From Parenemella sanctibonifatiensis (GTDB taxonomy: Bacteria; Actinomycetota; Actinomycetes; Propionibacteriales; Propionibacteriaceae), in the NCBI RefSeq assembly GCF_002250565.1, contig NZ_NMVJ01000008.1:124001-188000 (forward strand): a stretch of 64,000 nt of DNA, given 5' to 3'. Shown piece by piece: positions 37,137-46,982 of this stretch (position 1 is its first letter; the number at the start of each line of letters is the position of its first letter). The notes under the pieces were generated by a model. The model was not told where the DNA came from. It was given only the letters and a program-made list of their open reading frames with translations, and searched no databases. The translations under genes were made by a program, and so were the position numbers.

Positions 37137-37805
37137 TCACCAACCGCGGGCGCGCCACTCGTGCAGGTGTGGCCGCTCCGCGGCCAGCGTGGTCGAATCA
37201 CCGTGTCCCGGATGGACTTCGGCGTCCTCAAAACGGTCGAAGATGCGTTCAGTCAGATGGTCCATCAACGAGGCGAAGTCGTGCGGCGATCCGGTCTTGC
37301 CCGGGCCGCCGGGAAAGAGCGAGTCGCCGGTGAACAACAGCGTGCGGTCCTGGGTCTGCAGCACCAAGGTGATGGATCCAGGCGTGTGGCCGACCAGGCT
37401 GATCACTTCGAGTTCGAGGCCATCGTCGATCGCGATTCGTTCGCCGTGGACCACCGGCCGGCACAGCACCCGGGTCTGTTCACGGATGGCATCCGCGTCG
37501 GCTTCGCCACAGACCGGTTCGGCTCCGGTCGCCAGGATGAGCTCGGAGAGAGCGCCGATGTGGTCGTGGTGTTGGTGCGTGGTGATGATCGCCGCCACCG
37601 GACGTCCAGCAAGCTCGGCGGCGATGGTGTCCGCCTCGGCCGCCGCATCGATGAGGGCGCTGGTGCGCGGCGTACGAAGCAGGTAGGCGTTGTTGTCCAT
37701 GGGGCCGACCGCCACTTTGCGGACGGTGAGCTCGGCAGACTCGACCAAGGTCACCGGGCCCGCGCCGGGCTCGGTGTGGAAAGCCGGATGGTGTTCCGAG
37801 GTCAC
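37137..37805 (-). CDS. Metallo-beta-lactamase-fold hydrolase (glyoxalase II-like)
   Basis: A 222-residue metal hydrolase. The HxHxDH motif is H77-Q-H-H80... (H77, H79, D81, H82), followed by VGHTPGSI, FTGDSLFPGG and HPGHGDSTT. These are the zinc ligands of glyoxalase II-type enzymes. The substrate is unknown; a mycothiol thioester is a reasonable guess given the neighbour. GTG 37805 is the start, 16 bases after the upstream gene. The same pair lies next to uvrA in mycobacteria (inference from memory of gene order). Confidence 0.85.
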   Translation of the reverse strand: MTSEHHPAFHTEPGAGPVTLVESAELTVRKVAVGPMDNNAYLLRTPRTSALIDAAAEADTIAAELAGRPVAAIITTHQHHDHIGALSELILATGAEPVCGEADADAIREQTRVLCRPVVHGERIAIDDGLELEVISLVGHTPGSITLVLQTQDRTLLFTGDSLFPGGPGKTGSPHDFASLMDHLTERIFDRFEDAEVHPGHGDSTTLAAERPHLHEWRARGW

Positions 37806-37821
37806 AGCTGCTCCTCACTCC

Positions 37822-38568
37822 TCACAGAGGCCGTCCGGAGGGGCCGGCGCCCTGTACCGCGTTGGCATCGACGCGACCGGTGAGCCAGCCCAGCAACCGA
37901 GCCGGATGACCCACCAATCGGCGTGGTTCATCATTGTCGTCCACCGGCTGCTCGGAGTCGTCAGCGGTCCCACCCAGCACGATGGTCTGACCATCGTCGG
38001 TGGTGAGGGTGGTGGGTGGCATTCGCCGCTGCAGGCCGGTCCAGCGCAGCAGCCAGACGGCGGTGTCGGCGCGGATGTCCTCGAAGCTGAAACCGCAGGC
38101 CAGGTCGACGTGGTGCACCAACACCTCTTGGAGTCGTGCCAGCGGGGCGAGACCCAGCGCAACCCGGCGGGTGCCCATGGTCACCTCTTCCTGCCACAGT
38201 TCGGCGGGCACGTTGCTCCAGGCCTGGGCGAGTTGACCGGCGCTGGTGTCGAGGTCGATCTGGAGGTCGAGCCCGGACCGTTCCGACCCGCGCTCGATGG
38301 CGAGGTCGCGGGCGTCGGCGGAGTCGTAGACGGCCGCGGGTTCGCCGGCCCGGACCTGTTCCAACAAGCCCGCCAGGCCCTCGGCATTACGAGCCAGATG
38401 GCTGGCGATGTGGGCCCGGGTCCAGCCGGGCAGCGCCGATGGTGCCTGCCAGTCCTCGTCGGACAACGAGATCGTGTCCCCGAGCAGGCGTTGGGTCGCC
38501 TCCTGGACACGGTGGCGGACGATGTCGGGACCGGGGAATTCGGTGCCGGGGCTGTCGGGGGCAGACAT
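37822..38568 (-). CDS. Mycothiol-dependent maleylpyruvate isomerase family (DinB-like) protein
   Basis: A 248-residue protein with an N-terminal DinB-like four-helix domain. The metal-binding histidines appear in GWTRAHIASHLARN and VLVHHVDLA, as in the mycothiol-dependent maleylpyruvate isomerase N-terminal family. A C-terminal domain (about 170-240) completes the usual two-domain form. The actual reaction is not known. ATG 38568 has TAGGTT six bases upstream on the minus strand and no ribosome-binding site. It is divergent from uvrA. Confidence 0.8.
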   Translation of the reverse strand: MSAPDSPGTEFPGPDIVRHRVQEATQRLLGDTISLSDEDWQAPSALPGWTRAHIASHLARNAEGLAGLLEQVRAGEPAAVYDSADARDLAIERGSERSGLDLQIDLDTSAGQLAQAWSNVPAELWQEEVTMGTRRVALGLAPLARLQEVLVHHVDLACGFSFEDIRADTAVWLLRWTGLQRRMPPTTLTTDDGQTIVLGGTADDSEQPVDDNDEPRRLVGHPARLLGWLTGRVDANAVQGAGPSGRPL

Positions 38569-38574
38569 GGGTCC

Positions 38575-38580
38575 AACCTA
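38575..38580 (-). promoter_or_regulatory. Candidate -10 for the leaderless mycothiol-enzyme transcript
   Basis: Minus-strand TAGGTT ends six bases before ATG 38568. No TGTC element is at the damage-promoter distance, so this divergent promoter is not part of the predicted damage set. Confidence 0.5.
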
Positions 38581-38641
38581 GGCCCTGCCCGCGGTCGTGA
38601 CCACCCACCGCGACCGGGGCCGTCACAGATCCGGACAGTTT

Positions 38642-38664
38642 CTGTCGTGGGTGGGTTCTAGGAT
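38642..38664 (+). promoter_or_regulatory. uvrA promoter with RecA-NDp/PafBC-like motif
   Basis: CTGTCGTGG (38642-38650), eight bases, TAGGAT (38659-38664), then six bases to the uvrA GTG. The CTGTC is also the right arm of a small perfect inverted repeat GACAG-TTT-CTGTC (38634-38646). Confidence 0.75.
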
Positions 38665-38670
38665 GGCGCC

Positions 38671-41600
38671 GTGACTGATCAACTCGTCGTGCGTGGTGCC
38701 CGGGAACACAATCTCCGCAATGTGTCGGTGGAGTTGCCCCGGGACGCCCTCATCGTCTTCACCGGCCTGTCGGGATCGGGGAAGTCATCACTCGCCTTCG
38801 ACACGATCTTCGCCGAGGGGCAGCGACGCTACGTCGAGTCGCTGTCGGCGTACGCCCGCCAGTTCCTGGGGCAGATGGACAAGCCTGACGTGGACTTCAT
38901 CGAAGGCCTGTCGCCGGCAGTGTCGATCGACCAGAAGTCGACCAACCGCAACCCGCGCTCCACGGTCGGCACCATCACTGAGGTCTACGACTACCTGCGG
39001 TTGCTGTTCGCGCGGGCGGGCCGGCCACACTGCCCTGAATGTGGTGCGCCGATCACCCGACAGACCCCGCAGCAGATCGTGGACCGGCTGCTCGAACTGG
39101 CCGAGGGCACCCGATTGCAGGTGCTGGCTCCGGTGATGCGGGGCCGTAAGGGCGAACACGTCGACCTGCTGCGACGGCTGGCGAGCGAGGGGTACGCCCG
39201 CGTCCGGATCGACGATCAGGTCCATCCGCTCACGGATCCGCCGGCGCTGGACAAGCAGCGTAAACACAACATTGACGTCGTCGTGGACCGGGTGGCGATC
39301 AAGCCGTCTGCGAAACGCCGACTCACTGACTCGGTGGAGACCGCCCTTCGACTTGCCGACGGTGTGGTGGCGATCGATTTCGTCGACCTGCCTGCCGCGG
39401 ACCCGGAGCGGGAACGCCGCTATTCGGAGCGGCTCGCCTGCGCCAACGGCCACGACGTACAGATGGAGGAGCTCGAGCCGCGTCAGTTCTCCTTCAATGG
39501 CCCGTGGGGCGCCTGTCCGGCGTGCACGGGCCTGGGCACCACGATGGAGGTCGACTTCGACCTGATCGTCCCCGACGACTCGTTGAGCCTGAATGACGGC
39601 GCGGTCGCGCCGTGGGCCCATGCTCACATCGCTGGCTACTTCCAGAACCTGTTCGGCGCCCTGGCCAAGGAGCATGACTTCAGCCTGGACACGCCGTGGC
39701 GGGACTTGCCCCGCTCGATACAGGACCTGCTGCTGCACGGAATCCCGGAGAAGGTGACGGTCAGCCACAAGAACCGCTGGGGGCGCACCCGGGTCTACAA
39801 CGCCAAGTACGAAGGCGTCATCCCTTACGTCAAGCGTCGTCACGGTGAGGCCGAGACGGACTCGGCGCGGGAGCGGTTCGGTGGCTTCATGCGCGAAGTG
39901 CCGTGTCCGACCTGTCAGGGTGCTCGGCTGAAGCCGACCAGTCTGGCGGTGACGGTGGGGGACAAGAGCATCGCCGAGGTGGCGGACCTGTCGATCGCGC
40001 AGGCGCGTGAGTTTCTGGCGACAGTCGAGCTGAGCGAGCGCGAGGCGGCGATCGCCCAGCGTGTGGTCAAGGAGATCGACATCCGGCTGGAGTTCCTGCT
40101 GGACGTCGGTCTGGACTATCTGACGCTCTCCCGGCCGGCAGCGACGCTGTCCGGTGGTGAGGCGCAACGGATTCGGCTCGCGACCCAGATCGGGTCGGGC
40201 CTGGTCGGGGTTCTGTACGTCTTGGACGAGCCCTCGATCGGCCTGCACCAACGGGACAACCGGCGCCTCATCGACACCTTGGTGCGGCTCCGGGACCTCG
40301 GCAACACGCTGATCGTGGTGGAGCACGACGAGGACACCATCCGGGTCGCCGACTGGGCCGTCGACATCGGCCCCGGTGCTGGCGAGCACGGCGGCAATGT
40401 CGTGGTCAGTGGTCCGGTGTCGGAGTTGTTGGCCTGTGAGCACTCGCTGACCGGGCAGTACCTGACCGGTCGCCGCTCGATCCCGCTGCCCGCCGCTCGC
40501 CGCGGTCGCAATCCGGAGCGGGCGCTGCGCATCGTCGAGGCCCAGGAGAACAACCTGCGCAATGTGTCGGTCGACGTGCCGCTGGGCCAGCTGGTGGCGG
40601 TCACCGGCGTGTCTGGTTCCGGCAAGTCCACCCTGGTCAATTCGATCCTGCACAGGGCGCTGGCCAAGGAACTGCACCGGGCCCGCACCGTGCCGGGCCG
40701 GCATCGGCGGATCGAGGGGACCGACCAGCTCGACAAGGTGATCCACGTTGATCAGTCGCCCATCGGGCGTACACCTCGGTCCAATCCGGCGACCTACACC
40801 GGCGTGTTCGACCACATGCGGCGGCTGTTTGCGGAGACCCCTGAGGCGAAGGTGCGTGGCTACCAACCCGGCCGATTCAGCTTCAACGTCAAGGGCGGTC
40901 GCTGCGAGAATTGCATGGGCGAGGGCACCATCAAGATCGAGATGAACTTCCTGCCCGACGTCTACGTGCCATGTGAGGTGTGTGGCGGTGCGCGCTACAA
41001 CCGCGAGACGCTCGAGGTGCACTACAAGGGCAAGTCGATCGCCGAGGTGTTGGCGATGCCGATCGAGGAGGCCCTCGACTTCTTCGCTGCGCTGCCGCTG
41101 ATCTCCCGGCACCTGCAGACGCTGGTGGACGTGGGTCTTGGCTATGTACGTCTGGGGCAGGCTGGGCCGACCCTGTCCGGTGGCGAGGCGCAGCGCGTCA
41201 AGCTCGCCAGCGAACTGCAGCGGCGCAGCACCGGCCGCACTCTGTACGTGCTGGACGAGCCGACCACGGGTCTGCACTTCGAGGACATCCGCAAGCTGCT
41301 CGGCGTGCTCAACCGGCTGGTCGACAACGGCAACTCCGTGCTGGTGATCGAACACAACCTGGATGTCATCAAGATGGCCGACTGGGTCATCGACATGGGC
41401 CCCGAAGGCGGCTCGGGTGGCGGTGAGGTGATCGCCGAGGGCACCCCCGAACAGATTGCTGCGATCCCGGCCTCGTACACCGGCCAGTTCCTGGCTGAGG
41501 TGCTCAATGAGCAGCCGGTGCCGGTCGGTGAGCAGGTTGCCTCAGCCACCTCCCGGGCGGCTCGTTCCAGCAAGGCGGGAGCGGAGAAGAAGGCGCCGGC

Positions 41601-41679
41601 CACGAAGGCTCCTGCGAAGAAGGGGCCCGCCAAGAAGGCTCCTGCGAAGAAGGCGCGAGCCAAGGCGACGTCGAAGTAG
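38671..41679 (+). CDS. uvrA: Excinuclease ABC subunit A
   Basis: UvrA is the damage sensor of nucleotide excision repair. The 1002-residue protein has two ABC ATPase modules. Module I has [14 protein letters not shown], a zinc finger (CPECGAP) and [12 protein letters not shown]. Module II has [12 protein letters not shown], the C-terminal zinc finger CENCMGEG...CEVCGG and [15 protein letters not shown] 38671 is the start. The last 40 residues are an added Lys/Ala/Pro tail (repeats of KKAPAK) like histone H1-type tails. It is presumably leaderless and damage-inducible. Confidence 0.97.
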   Translation: MTDQLVVRGAREHNLRNVSVELPRDALIVFTGLSGSGKSSLAFDTIFAEGQRRYVESLSAYARQFLGQMDKPDVDFIEGLSPAVSIDQKSTNRNPRSTVGTITEVYDYLRLLFARAGRPHCPECGAPITRQTPQQIVDRLLELAEGTRLQVLAPVMRGRKGEHVDLLRRLASEGYARVRIDDQVHPLTDPPALDKQRKHNIDVVVDRVAIKPSAKRRLTDSVETALRLADGVVAIDFVDLPAADPERERRYSERLACANGHDVQMEELEPRQFSFNGPWGACPACTGLGTTMEVDFDLIVPDDSLSLNDGAVAPWAHAHIAGYFQNLFGALAKEHDFSLDTPWRDLPRSIQDLLLHGIPEKVTVSHKNRWGRTRVYNAKYEGVIPYVKRRHGEAETDSARERFGGFMREVPCPTCQGARLKPTSLAVTVGDKSIAEVADLSIAQAREFLATVELSEREAAIAQRVVKEIDIRLEFLLDVGLDYLTLSRPAATLSGGEAQRIRLATQIGSGLVGVLYVLDEPSIGLHQRDNRRLIDTLVRLRDLGNTLIVVEHDEDTIRVADWAVDIGPGAGEHGGNVVVSGPVSELLACEHSLTGQYLTGRRSIPLPAARRGRNPERALRIVEAQENNLRNVSVDVPLGQLVAVTGVSGSGKSTLVNSILHRALAKELHRARTVPGRHRRIEGTDQLDKVIHVDQSPIGRTPRSNPATYTGVFDHMRRLFAETPEAKVRGYQPGRFSFNVKGGRCENCMGEGTIKIEMNFLPDVYVPCEVCGGARYNRETLEVHYKGKSIAEVLAMPIEEALDFFAALPLISRHLQTLVDVGLGYVRLGQAGPTLSGGEAQRVKLASELQRRSTGRTLYVLDEPTTGLHFEDIRKLLGVLNRLVDNGNSVLVIEHNLDVIKMADWVIDMGPEGGSGGGEVIAEGTPEQIAAIPASYTGQFLAEVLNEQPVPVGEQVASATSRAARSSKAGAEKKAPATKAPAKKGPAKKAPAKKARAKATSK

Positions 41680-41689
41680 GGCACCGAAC

Positions 41690-42390
41690 CTCAGCGCGGT
41701 CGACGGCGGATTCCTCGAACCGAACGCAACCGCGGCGGTGCCAGGTGAGTCCTTCGTCTGTGGAGGCGAGCACATGCGCTCCTCGAAGTTCGTCGAGCTC
41801 ATGCTGCTCGTCGGCCATGCGTGGGTCGTGGATTTTGCTGCGGTTCCACAGGGACACCGGCAGCAGCCTGGTGCCGTCGGTGGCGACCGTAGGCTTGCTG
41901 AGGGCCGCGCCGTGCCAGATCCGCTGGGGCTTCGACCAAGTGGGCTTCGTGGCATCCGGGATGTCGGTGTGGATGGCCCACACGCCAGCTCGCCCGTCGA
42001 AGAAGCCGACTGACTGATCGAAGAAGAACCAGAGCCGGCCGCCAGGGTCACACCACAGATTCGCCACCAATGTGCGGCGGCGCAGCTCGGGCCCATTGCT
42101 CGGGTCGATCACCAGGATCGGGTCGGACCAGGTGTCGCCGCGATCATCGCTGCGCGCCAGCAGGGTGAAGGCCCAGTCACTGTCGCCACCGGCCGCCCAC
42201 GCCGCCCACAAGCGGTCGCCAGCGGTGACCTCGAGGCTGAGCTGCATGCCGTAGTCCAGCTGTGACGGGTGGTACTCCGGGCCAGGCGCGGTGATGAGCT
42301 CCGGTGGCAGGAGGGCCAGCTCCAGCTTGCTCGCCGGGTACGGGGTGTGGTCGACCTCGCCGACCTCCTCGCCTTGGGCGAGCTCAGGCA
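41690..42390 (-). pseudogene. Remnant of a sialidase (BNR/Asp-box) gene
   Basis: The minus-strand frame encodes about 230 residues of a sialidase-type beta-propeller, including two Asp boxes (SDDRGDTWSD and STDEGLTWHR) and GRLWFFFDQSVGFFDG. The C-terminal part of the propeller is missing: the frame runs into antisense of uvrA at 41679. The N-terminus has no credible start and meets a RidA fragment on the other strand. The coordinates cover the recognisable part. It is a truncated, non-functional gene. Confidence 0.75.
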
Positions 42391-42480
42391 GGGGTCGCGC
42401 CCACCACCACGATGCTCGGCGTCGCCGGACTCGCGGTGCCGGGCCAATTGGTCGAGTTGGACGCCATCGCGGTGGCCTGA
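42382..42480 (+). pseudogene. C-terminal fragment of a RidA-family gene
   Basis: The plus-strand frame ending at TGA 42478-42480 reads TTTMLGVAGLAVPGQLVELDAIAVA in total, split here only by its length: TTTMLGVAGLAVPG then QLVELDAIAVA. This matches the C-terminal strand and tail of RidA/YjgF imine deaminases. Only about 30 residues remain, and upstream the frame is antisense to the sialidase remnant. It suggests a deletion joining two genes. Confidence 0.55.
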
Positions 42481-42587
42481 GGTGAAACGGCTTGGCTCCG
42501 ACCCCATGGCCGGTGACGGAGAGTACTGGCCGGTGGACTGGGCAGCCTGATGGCCCCGGTGGGGCGGGGGCTGTCAGGTGGTGGTGT

Positions 42588-44153
42588 TCAGGCCGCGGCT
42601 GCTGTGGCGTCTTCGTTGATGGTGTCGTGGGGGTCGTGGATGAGCCAGCAGTGGCTGGCGGTGACGAGGTAGTGGAAGCCGAGTGGTGAGGTCCACAGGA
42701 GGATGCCTGGGCTGGGTTGGACGACATGCCAGCTGGCGTGGGTTTTGGCGCGGTGTTCCTTACGAGTGAGGGGTGCGAGGTTGCCGGGCCGGGTCTGTGG
42801 CAGATCTTCAGGTGGATGGCCGTCGGGTGGATGCCGGTCCGGCGGGTCCCCGTCTTGGGTGTCTGGGTCGGGGAGGACTGCCAGCGGCGGGAGGATCCAG
42901 GGTTGGGTGTGGTCGATGTCGAGGTGGCCGCTGTTGCGGTTCGAGAACGGGAACATCGACCTCGGGTTTCTGAGTGTCACCCATTCGCGCATGGCTTCGG
43001 GGATCTCGTACGTCTCGGTCGCCCAGGCCTGGTCCGGTGCCAACACCGGCCGGACGGTCACGTGGGAGTCAGCCAGGAGGTCTTTCAACCAGCTGGTGAG
43101 GACCGGGCCGACGCCTTCAACGCGGGCAACGCCGCCGTCCTTCAGGCTGGCATCGGTCACGTGGACGATCAACTGGGCTTTCGGCAGGAGCTTGGTCGGG
43201 TCGACAGTGATCTGCCCGCAGGTGTGAGCGGGTGAACTCGCCATCGGGCACCCAGTGCCCTGTCCCTCTGCAGCTCCACCGCCAAGGTTCAGATCCGCAT
43301 CCCCTGGCGCGGCGGTCAGCTCGGCGTCATCAAGCTCGTCGATCAGCGAGTCCTGCAGCAGGTGCAGGGCCCGGGCCGGCGTGGCGAGGATCCCCAACGC
43401 GAGGGCCCTGCGGATCTCGCGCGGGTCCATGGTCGCTGGCACATCGCCTGTAGTGGTGTCGGCTTGGCGGTTGCGGAGTTGGCTCTGGCCGATGATCGTC
43501 GCGATCCGATTCAGTTGCGCGTCCAGGTGGATCGCGGTGGTCACGTCGACGCTGGCATGAATTTCACGGACGACGCCGTCGCCGCGGTGGTCGATCGATA
43601 CATGCCGGCCGGCGAGCTGCGCCTCGTGCGCAGTCTGTGCGGTTTCGGGTGAGTGTTCGAGGACGATGGCTTCGATCAGGTTCTTGAGGGCTTGTTTGCC
43701 CATGGAGGTCCCGAACTCCGCGACCTGGGCGTCGATCTTGGTGCACAGCTCGACGGGCAGCTCGCGGGTTTCGCCGATGAGGCGGCGTACCTGCCACACC
43801 CGCAGCTTCCCTTCACCGAGCACTGTCCACGTCTTCGGGAACCGACCCCGCAACGCGAGTGAATCCGCGAGCAACAGGTGTGCTTCGTCACCCGAGATCC
43901 CCAGCGCCGCACCCAACTCGAGAACACAGAACTCGCCGACCAACGGCGTCCCCTCACCGCCAGGACGCACCAACCGTTCCCCGACCGGGCCGGGGCCGTT
44001 CGGGTACTCGATGGCGTACCAGTCGGCGTCGTAGAGGTCGGCAAACTCGGCGACCTTCATGAACTCCCGCGCCTCCGCCTCCAACCTCTCCTGCCGAGCG
44101 GCACGGATCTCAGAGATCACCTCGAGCGCTGCTGCGGTGTGTGGATCGGTCAC
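42588..44153 (-). CDS. DUF222 / HNH endonuclease domain protein (13E12 repeat family)
   Basis: A 521-residue protein of the actinobacterial DUF222 family, often present in many copies and linked to mobile DNA. DUF222 covers about residues 10-330. The C-terminal HNH module has HLDIDHTQPW and NLAPLTRKEHRAKTH with the metal-binding His/Asp intact. GTG 44153 is preferred because GGAGGTGA precedes it at six bases; ATG 44168 is an alternative start five codons upstream. Its target is unknown. Its promoter resembles the damage-inducible class and is enclosed by an inverted repeat. Confidence 0.9.
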   Translation of the reverse strand: MTDPHTAAALEVISEIRAARQERLEAEAREFMKVAEFADLYDADWYAIEYPNGPGPVGERLVRPGGEGTPLVGEFCVLELGAALGISGDEAHLLLADSLALRGRFPKTWTVLGEGKLRVWQVRRLIGETRELPVELCTKIDAQVAEFGTSMGKQALKNLIEAIVLEHSPETAQTAHEAQLAGRHVSIDHRGDGVVREIHASVDVTTAIHLDAQLNRIATIIGQSQLRNRQADTTTGDVPATMDPREIRRALALGILATPARALHLLQDSLIDELDDAELTAAPGDADLNLGGGAAEGQGTGCPMASSPAHTCGQITVDPTKLLPKAQLIVHVTDASLKDGGVARVEGVGPVLTSWLKDLLADSHVTVRPVLAPDQAWATETYEIPEAMREWVTLRNPRSMFPFSNRNSGHLDIDHTQPWILPPLAVLPDPDTQDGDPPDRHPPDGHPPEDLPQTRPGNLAPLTRKEHRAKTHASWHVVQPSPGILLWTSPLGFHYLVTASHCWLIHDPHDTINEDATAAAA

Positions 44154-44184
44154 GGGATTCACCTCCATCGATGCGCCGAACTGA

Positions 44185-44256
44185 TGTTCGATTGAATGCC
44201 TTCAGTCTACCTGGGGGCGCCGACAAAAACGAGAGCCTCGGGTGTGCAATCGAACA
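44185..44256. repeat. 10-bp perfect inverted repeat enclosing the DUF222 promoter
   Basis: TGTTCGATTG (44185-44194) and CAATCGAACA (44247-44256) are exact reverse complements, 52 bases apart, placed on either side of the -10/-35 region. They could be operator half-sites for looping or remnants of element ends. Confidence 0.6.
44204..44226 (-). promoter_or_regulatory. DUF222/HNH promoter with RecA-NDp/PafBC-like motif
   Basis: Minus strand: TTGTCGGCG (44226-44218), eight bases, TAGACT (44209-44204). The spacing equals that at polA and uvrABC. Mycobacterial 13E12-family genes are known members of the DNA-damage response, which supports the reading. Confidence 0.7.
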
Positions 44257-44412
44257 AACGTGTGCAGATTGCTCGTGAGGTGAGTCGACCGTCGGTGAAT
44301 GCGGCCGCCGAGCCCCGTGGCCTTGATTGCGCGGCCGACTCCACTGGCGCGGCGCCACGGCAGCGTCGAGCCAGGTGCAGGTGGCGTGCGAGTGGTCGGA
44401 CCGATTGCAGCC

Positions 44413-44799
44413 TCACAGCTGCAGCTTGAGCTCCTCGCCCTGATCGGTGATGAGTGCCTCGGTGAGGCCGACAGTCGCGGGTCCTTGGACGACCGATCCG
44501 TCCGTTGGGTCGAAGCGGGATCCGTGGCAGCTGCATTCGGCGACGCCGTCGATGATGCGGCCGATCGGGCAGTGCTGGTGGGTGCAGATGTTGGAGTAGG
44601 CGTGGAACTCGCCCTCAACGGGCTGGGAGACGACGTAGCCCTCGGTGAAGATGACGGCTTGGCCGACCGGGATGTCGGACTTCTTGATGGTCAGCGGCGC
44701 CACCTCGGCGGGCTGCTTCACTCCGCGCTGGCAGCCCGTGGCGACGGCGGCGGTGAGAGCGGCTGCGCTCCCGAGAATCATGCGGCGGCTCGGCGTCAT
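44413..44799 (-). CDS. Rieske [2Fe-2S] lipoprotein
   Basis: A 128-residue exported Rieske protein. It has a signal peptide with RR and a lipobox (ATGC, lipidated C23). The cluster ligands are C72 and H74 (CTHQHC) and C89 and H92 (CSCHG), with C77 and C91 as the structural disulfide. Such small stand-alone Rieske lipoproteins pass electrons outside the membrane; no partner oxidase is adjacent. A good AGGAGGA site precedes ATG 44799 and TAGGTT (minus, 44834-44829 region) may be the -10. It is divergent from uvrC. Confidence 0.92.
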   Translation of the reverse strand: MTPSRRMILGSAAALTAAVATGCQRGVKQPAEVAPLTIKKSDIPVGQAVIFTEGYVVSQPVEGEFHAYSNICTHQHCPIGRIIDGVAECSCHGSRFDPTDGSVVQGPATVGLTEALITDQGEELKLQL

Positions 44800-44896
44800 G
44801 TCTTCCTCCTGTGGTCGGAGTCAAACCTAGCCGCCCTGACCAGCAGCTTTTGATCCTGCATCCGAGGATGGTCCGGCGACCTCGTTCAGGTCCGCC

Positions 44897-44919
44897 ATGT
44901 CACAGCGACGAACTACTCT
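44897..44919 (+). promoter_or_regulatory. uvrC promoter with RecA-NDp/PafBC-like motif
   Basis: ATGTCACAG (44897-44905), eight bases, TACTCT (44914-44919), then six bases to the uvrC ATG. The TGTCA core and spacing are kept, but the following bases are the poorest match of the six sites. Confidence 0.6.
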
Positions 44920-44925
44920 GAAGCA

Positions 44926-46899
44926 ATGGCGGATCCGGCAACTTATCGTCCGGCGCCCGGCACGATCCCGACCGAGCCCGGCGTCTATCGCTTCATCGAC
45001 GGGACCGGGCAGGTCATCTATGTCGGCAAGGCGAAGAACCTGCGACAACGCCTGAACTCCTACTTCGGCGACCTCGCGGGACTCCACCCGCGTACCCAGA
45101 CCATGGTGCGCACCGCCGAACGGGTCGAATGGACCGTGGTCGCGACCGAGGTTGAGTCGCTGCAGCTGGAATACACCTGGATCCAGCAGTACGACCCCCG
45201 CTTCAACGTCAAGTACCGCGATGACAAGTCCTACCCCTGGCTGGCGATCACCTGGAGTGAGGAGTTTCCGCGGATCTTCGTGGGCCGCGGCGCCAAGCGC
45301 AAGGGCACCCGCTACTTCGGTCCCTACGGGCAGGCCTGGGCCATCCGCGAAACGGTCGATCTGCTGCTGCGGGTGTTCCCGATGCGCTCCTGTTCCAAGG
45401 GCGTCTTCAACAACGCGAAGGCGGCCGGCCGGCCCTGCCTGCTCGGCTACATCGACAAGTGTTCGGCCCCCTGCGTCGGCCGCGTGTCACCCGAGCAGCA
45501 CCGCGAGATTGCCGCCGACATGGTCGCCTTCCTGTCGGGGCGCAGCAAGGCGATGATCGGCCGCCTGGAACGGGAGATGGCCCGAGCGGCCGAGGCGATG
45601 GAGTATGAACGCGCCGGCGTGCTGCGTGACGACTTGGCCGCCCTGCGCAAGGCCACCGAGAAGAACGCGATCGTGCTGCCTGACGGCACAGACGCTGATG
45701 TGGTCGCCCTGGCCGATGACCCGTTGGAGGTCGGCGTACAGATCTTCCACGTGCGCGGTGGCCGGGTGCGGGGCGAACGCGGTTGGGTCGCTGACCGGGT
45801 CGACGACGCAGACACCAGCAGCCTGATGGAGAGTTTCCTGCTCCAGTTGTACGCCGAGACGGACGCGACCGACGGCCCCACCGTGCCCCGCGAGGTGCTG
45901 GTCTCCCACGCTCCGGCCAGTGGCGAGGACGCGATGGCGGAACTGCTCACCGAACTGCGCGGCTCGGCGGTCAAGGTCCGAGTGCCGCAGCGCGGCGACA
46001 AGCGGATCCTGCTCGAGACCGTCACCCGCAACGCCGGTGAGACCCTGAGCAAACACAAGGTCAAACGGGCCGCGGACCTCACCACGCGCAACCGGGCTCT
46101 CGAGGAGATCGCCACCGCCTTGGACCTGGACGAGCCGCCGCTGCGGATCGAGTGCTATGACATCTCCCACACCCAAGGCCAGGAGATCGTCGGATCGATG
46201 GTGGTCTTTGAGGATGGCCTGCCCCGCAAGAGCGAGTATCGCCGCTTCATCATCCGCAGCACGGATCACTCCGACGACGTGAAGTCGATGCACGAGGTCA
46301 TCACCCGCCGATTCCGCCGGATGCTCGCCGAGCAGGACAGCGCCGCGCAGGCCCGCGACGACGGCAGCGCCGATGCCCCTCAACTGCGCGACCCCGACAC
46401 TGGTGCGCCGAAGAAGTTCGCGTACGCCCCGGGGCTGGTCGTGGTCGACGGCGGTCAACCCCAGGTGGCGGCCGCCCAGCAGGCGATGGCCGAGCTCGGC
46501 ATCGACATCCCGTTGTGTGGCCTGGCCAAGCGACTGGAGGAGGTCTGGGTCCCTGACGACGACCACCCGGTGATCCTGCCGCGCACCAGCGAGGGCCTTT
46601 ATCTGCTGCAGCGGCTCCGCGACGAGGCGCACCGGTTTGCCATCACCCACCACCGCGGCCGCCGCACCAAGGCGATGGTGGAGTCCGTGCTGGACTCGGT
46701 GCCGGGGCTGGGGGAGGTGCGCCGCACCACGCTGATGCGCCGCTACGGCTCGGTGAGGAAGCTGCGCGCCGCGACCGCGACCGAGATTGCCGAGCTGCCC
46801 GGCTTCGGGCCGGCCACCGCCCAAGCAGTGGTCGACGCGCTGCGCGACCAGCCGGCCGGTGAAGCGGTCAACATGGCCACCGGTGAGGTGCTGGACTGA
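44926..46899 (+). CDS. uvrC: Excinuclease ABC subunit C
   Basis: UvrC makes the 3' and 5' incisions of nucleotide excision repair. The 657-residue protein has an N-terminal GIY-YIG nuclease domain ([21 protein letters not shown], about 18-95) and a UVR domain (about 205-245, [20 protein letters not shown]). The RNase H-like endonuclease domain has CYDISHTQG, and tandem helix-hairpin-helix motifs lie at about 580-640. ATG 44926 is the start. No ribosome-binding site is seen, in line with a leaderless mRNA. Confidence 0.97.
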   Translation: MADPATYRPAPGTIPTEPGVYRFIDGTGQVIYVGKAKNLRQRLNSYFGDLAGLHPRTQTMVRTAERVEWTVVATEVESLQLEYTWIQQYDPRFNVKYRDDKSYPWLAITWSEEFPRIFVGRGAKRKGTRYFGPYGQAWAIRETVDLLLRVFPMRSCSKGVFNNAKAAGRPCLLGYIDKCSAPCVGRVSPEQHREIAADMVAFLSGRSKAMIGRLEREMARAAEAMEYERAGVLRDDLAALRKATEKNAIVLPDGTDADVVALADDPLEVGVQIFHVRGGRVRGERGWVADRVDDADTSSLMESFLLQLYAETDATDGPTVPREVLVSHAPASGEDAMAELLTELRGSAVKVRVPQRGDKRILLETVTRNAGETLSKHKVKRAADLTTRNRALEEIATALDLDEPPLRIECYDISHTQGQEIVGSMVVFEDGLPRKSEYRRFIIRSTDHSDDVKSMHEVITRRFRRMLAEQDSAAQARDDGSADAPQLRDPDTGAPKKFAYAPGLVVVDGGQPQVAAAQQAMAELGIDIPLCGLAKRLEEVWVPDDDHPVILPRTSEGLYLLQRLRDEAHRFAITHHRGRRTKAMVESVLDSVPGLGEVRRTTLMRRYGSVRKLRAATATEIAELPGFGPATAQAVVDALRDQPAGEAVNMATGEVLD

Positions 46900-46982
46900 C
46901 CGCGGGGGAGCAAGCCAACTAGGCTGCGCTCTACCGTGGTCGTAGGTCGACCAGGACTGAGGCTGTCAGGGAAGGAGCCGAG

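Noticed and set aside
37056-38661. Two plus-strand frames (275 and 323 codons) opposite the metallo-hydrolase and mycothiol enzyme genes
   Set aside because: The minus strand carries conserved metal-binding motifs and good starts. The plus-strand products look random.
38788-41355. 855-codon open frame antisense to uvrA
   Set aside because: Complements a complete UvrA with both ATPase modules. The antisense product has no recognisable domain.
42703-43235. Plus-strand frames opposite the DUF222/HNH gene
   Set aside because: The minus-strand product has an intact HNH module; no plus-strand feature supports a gene.
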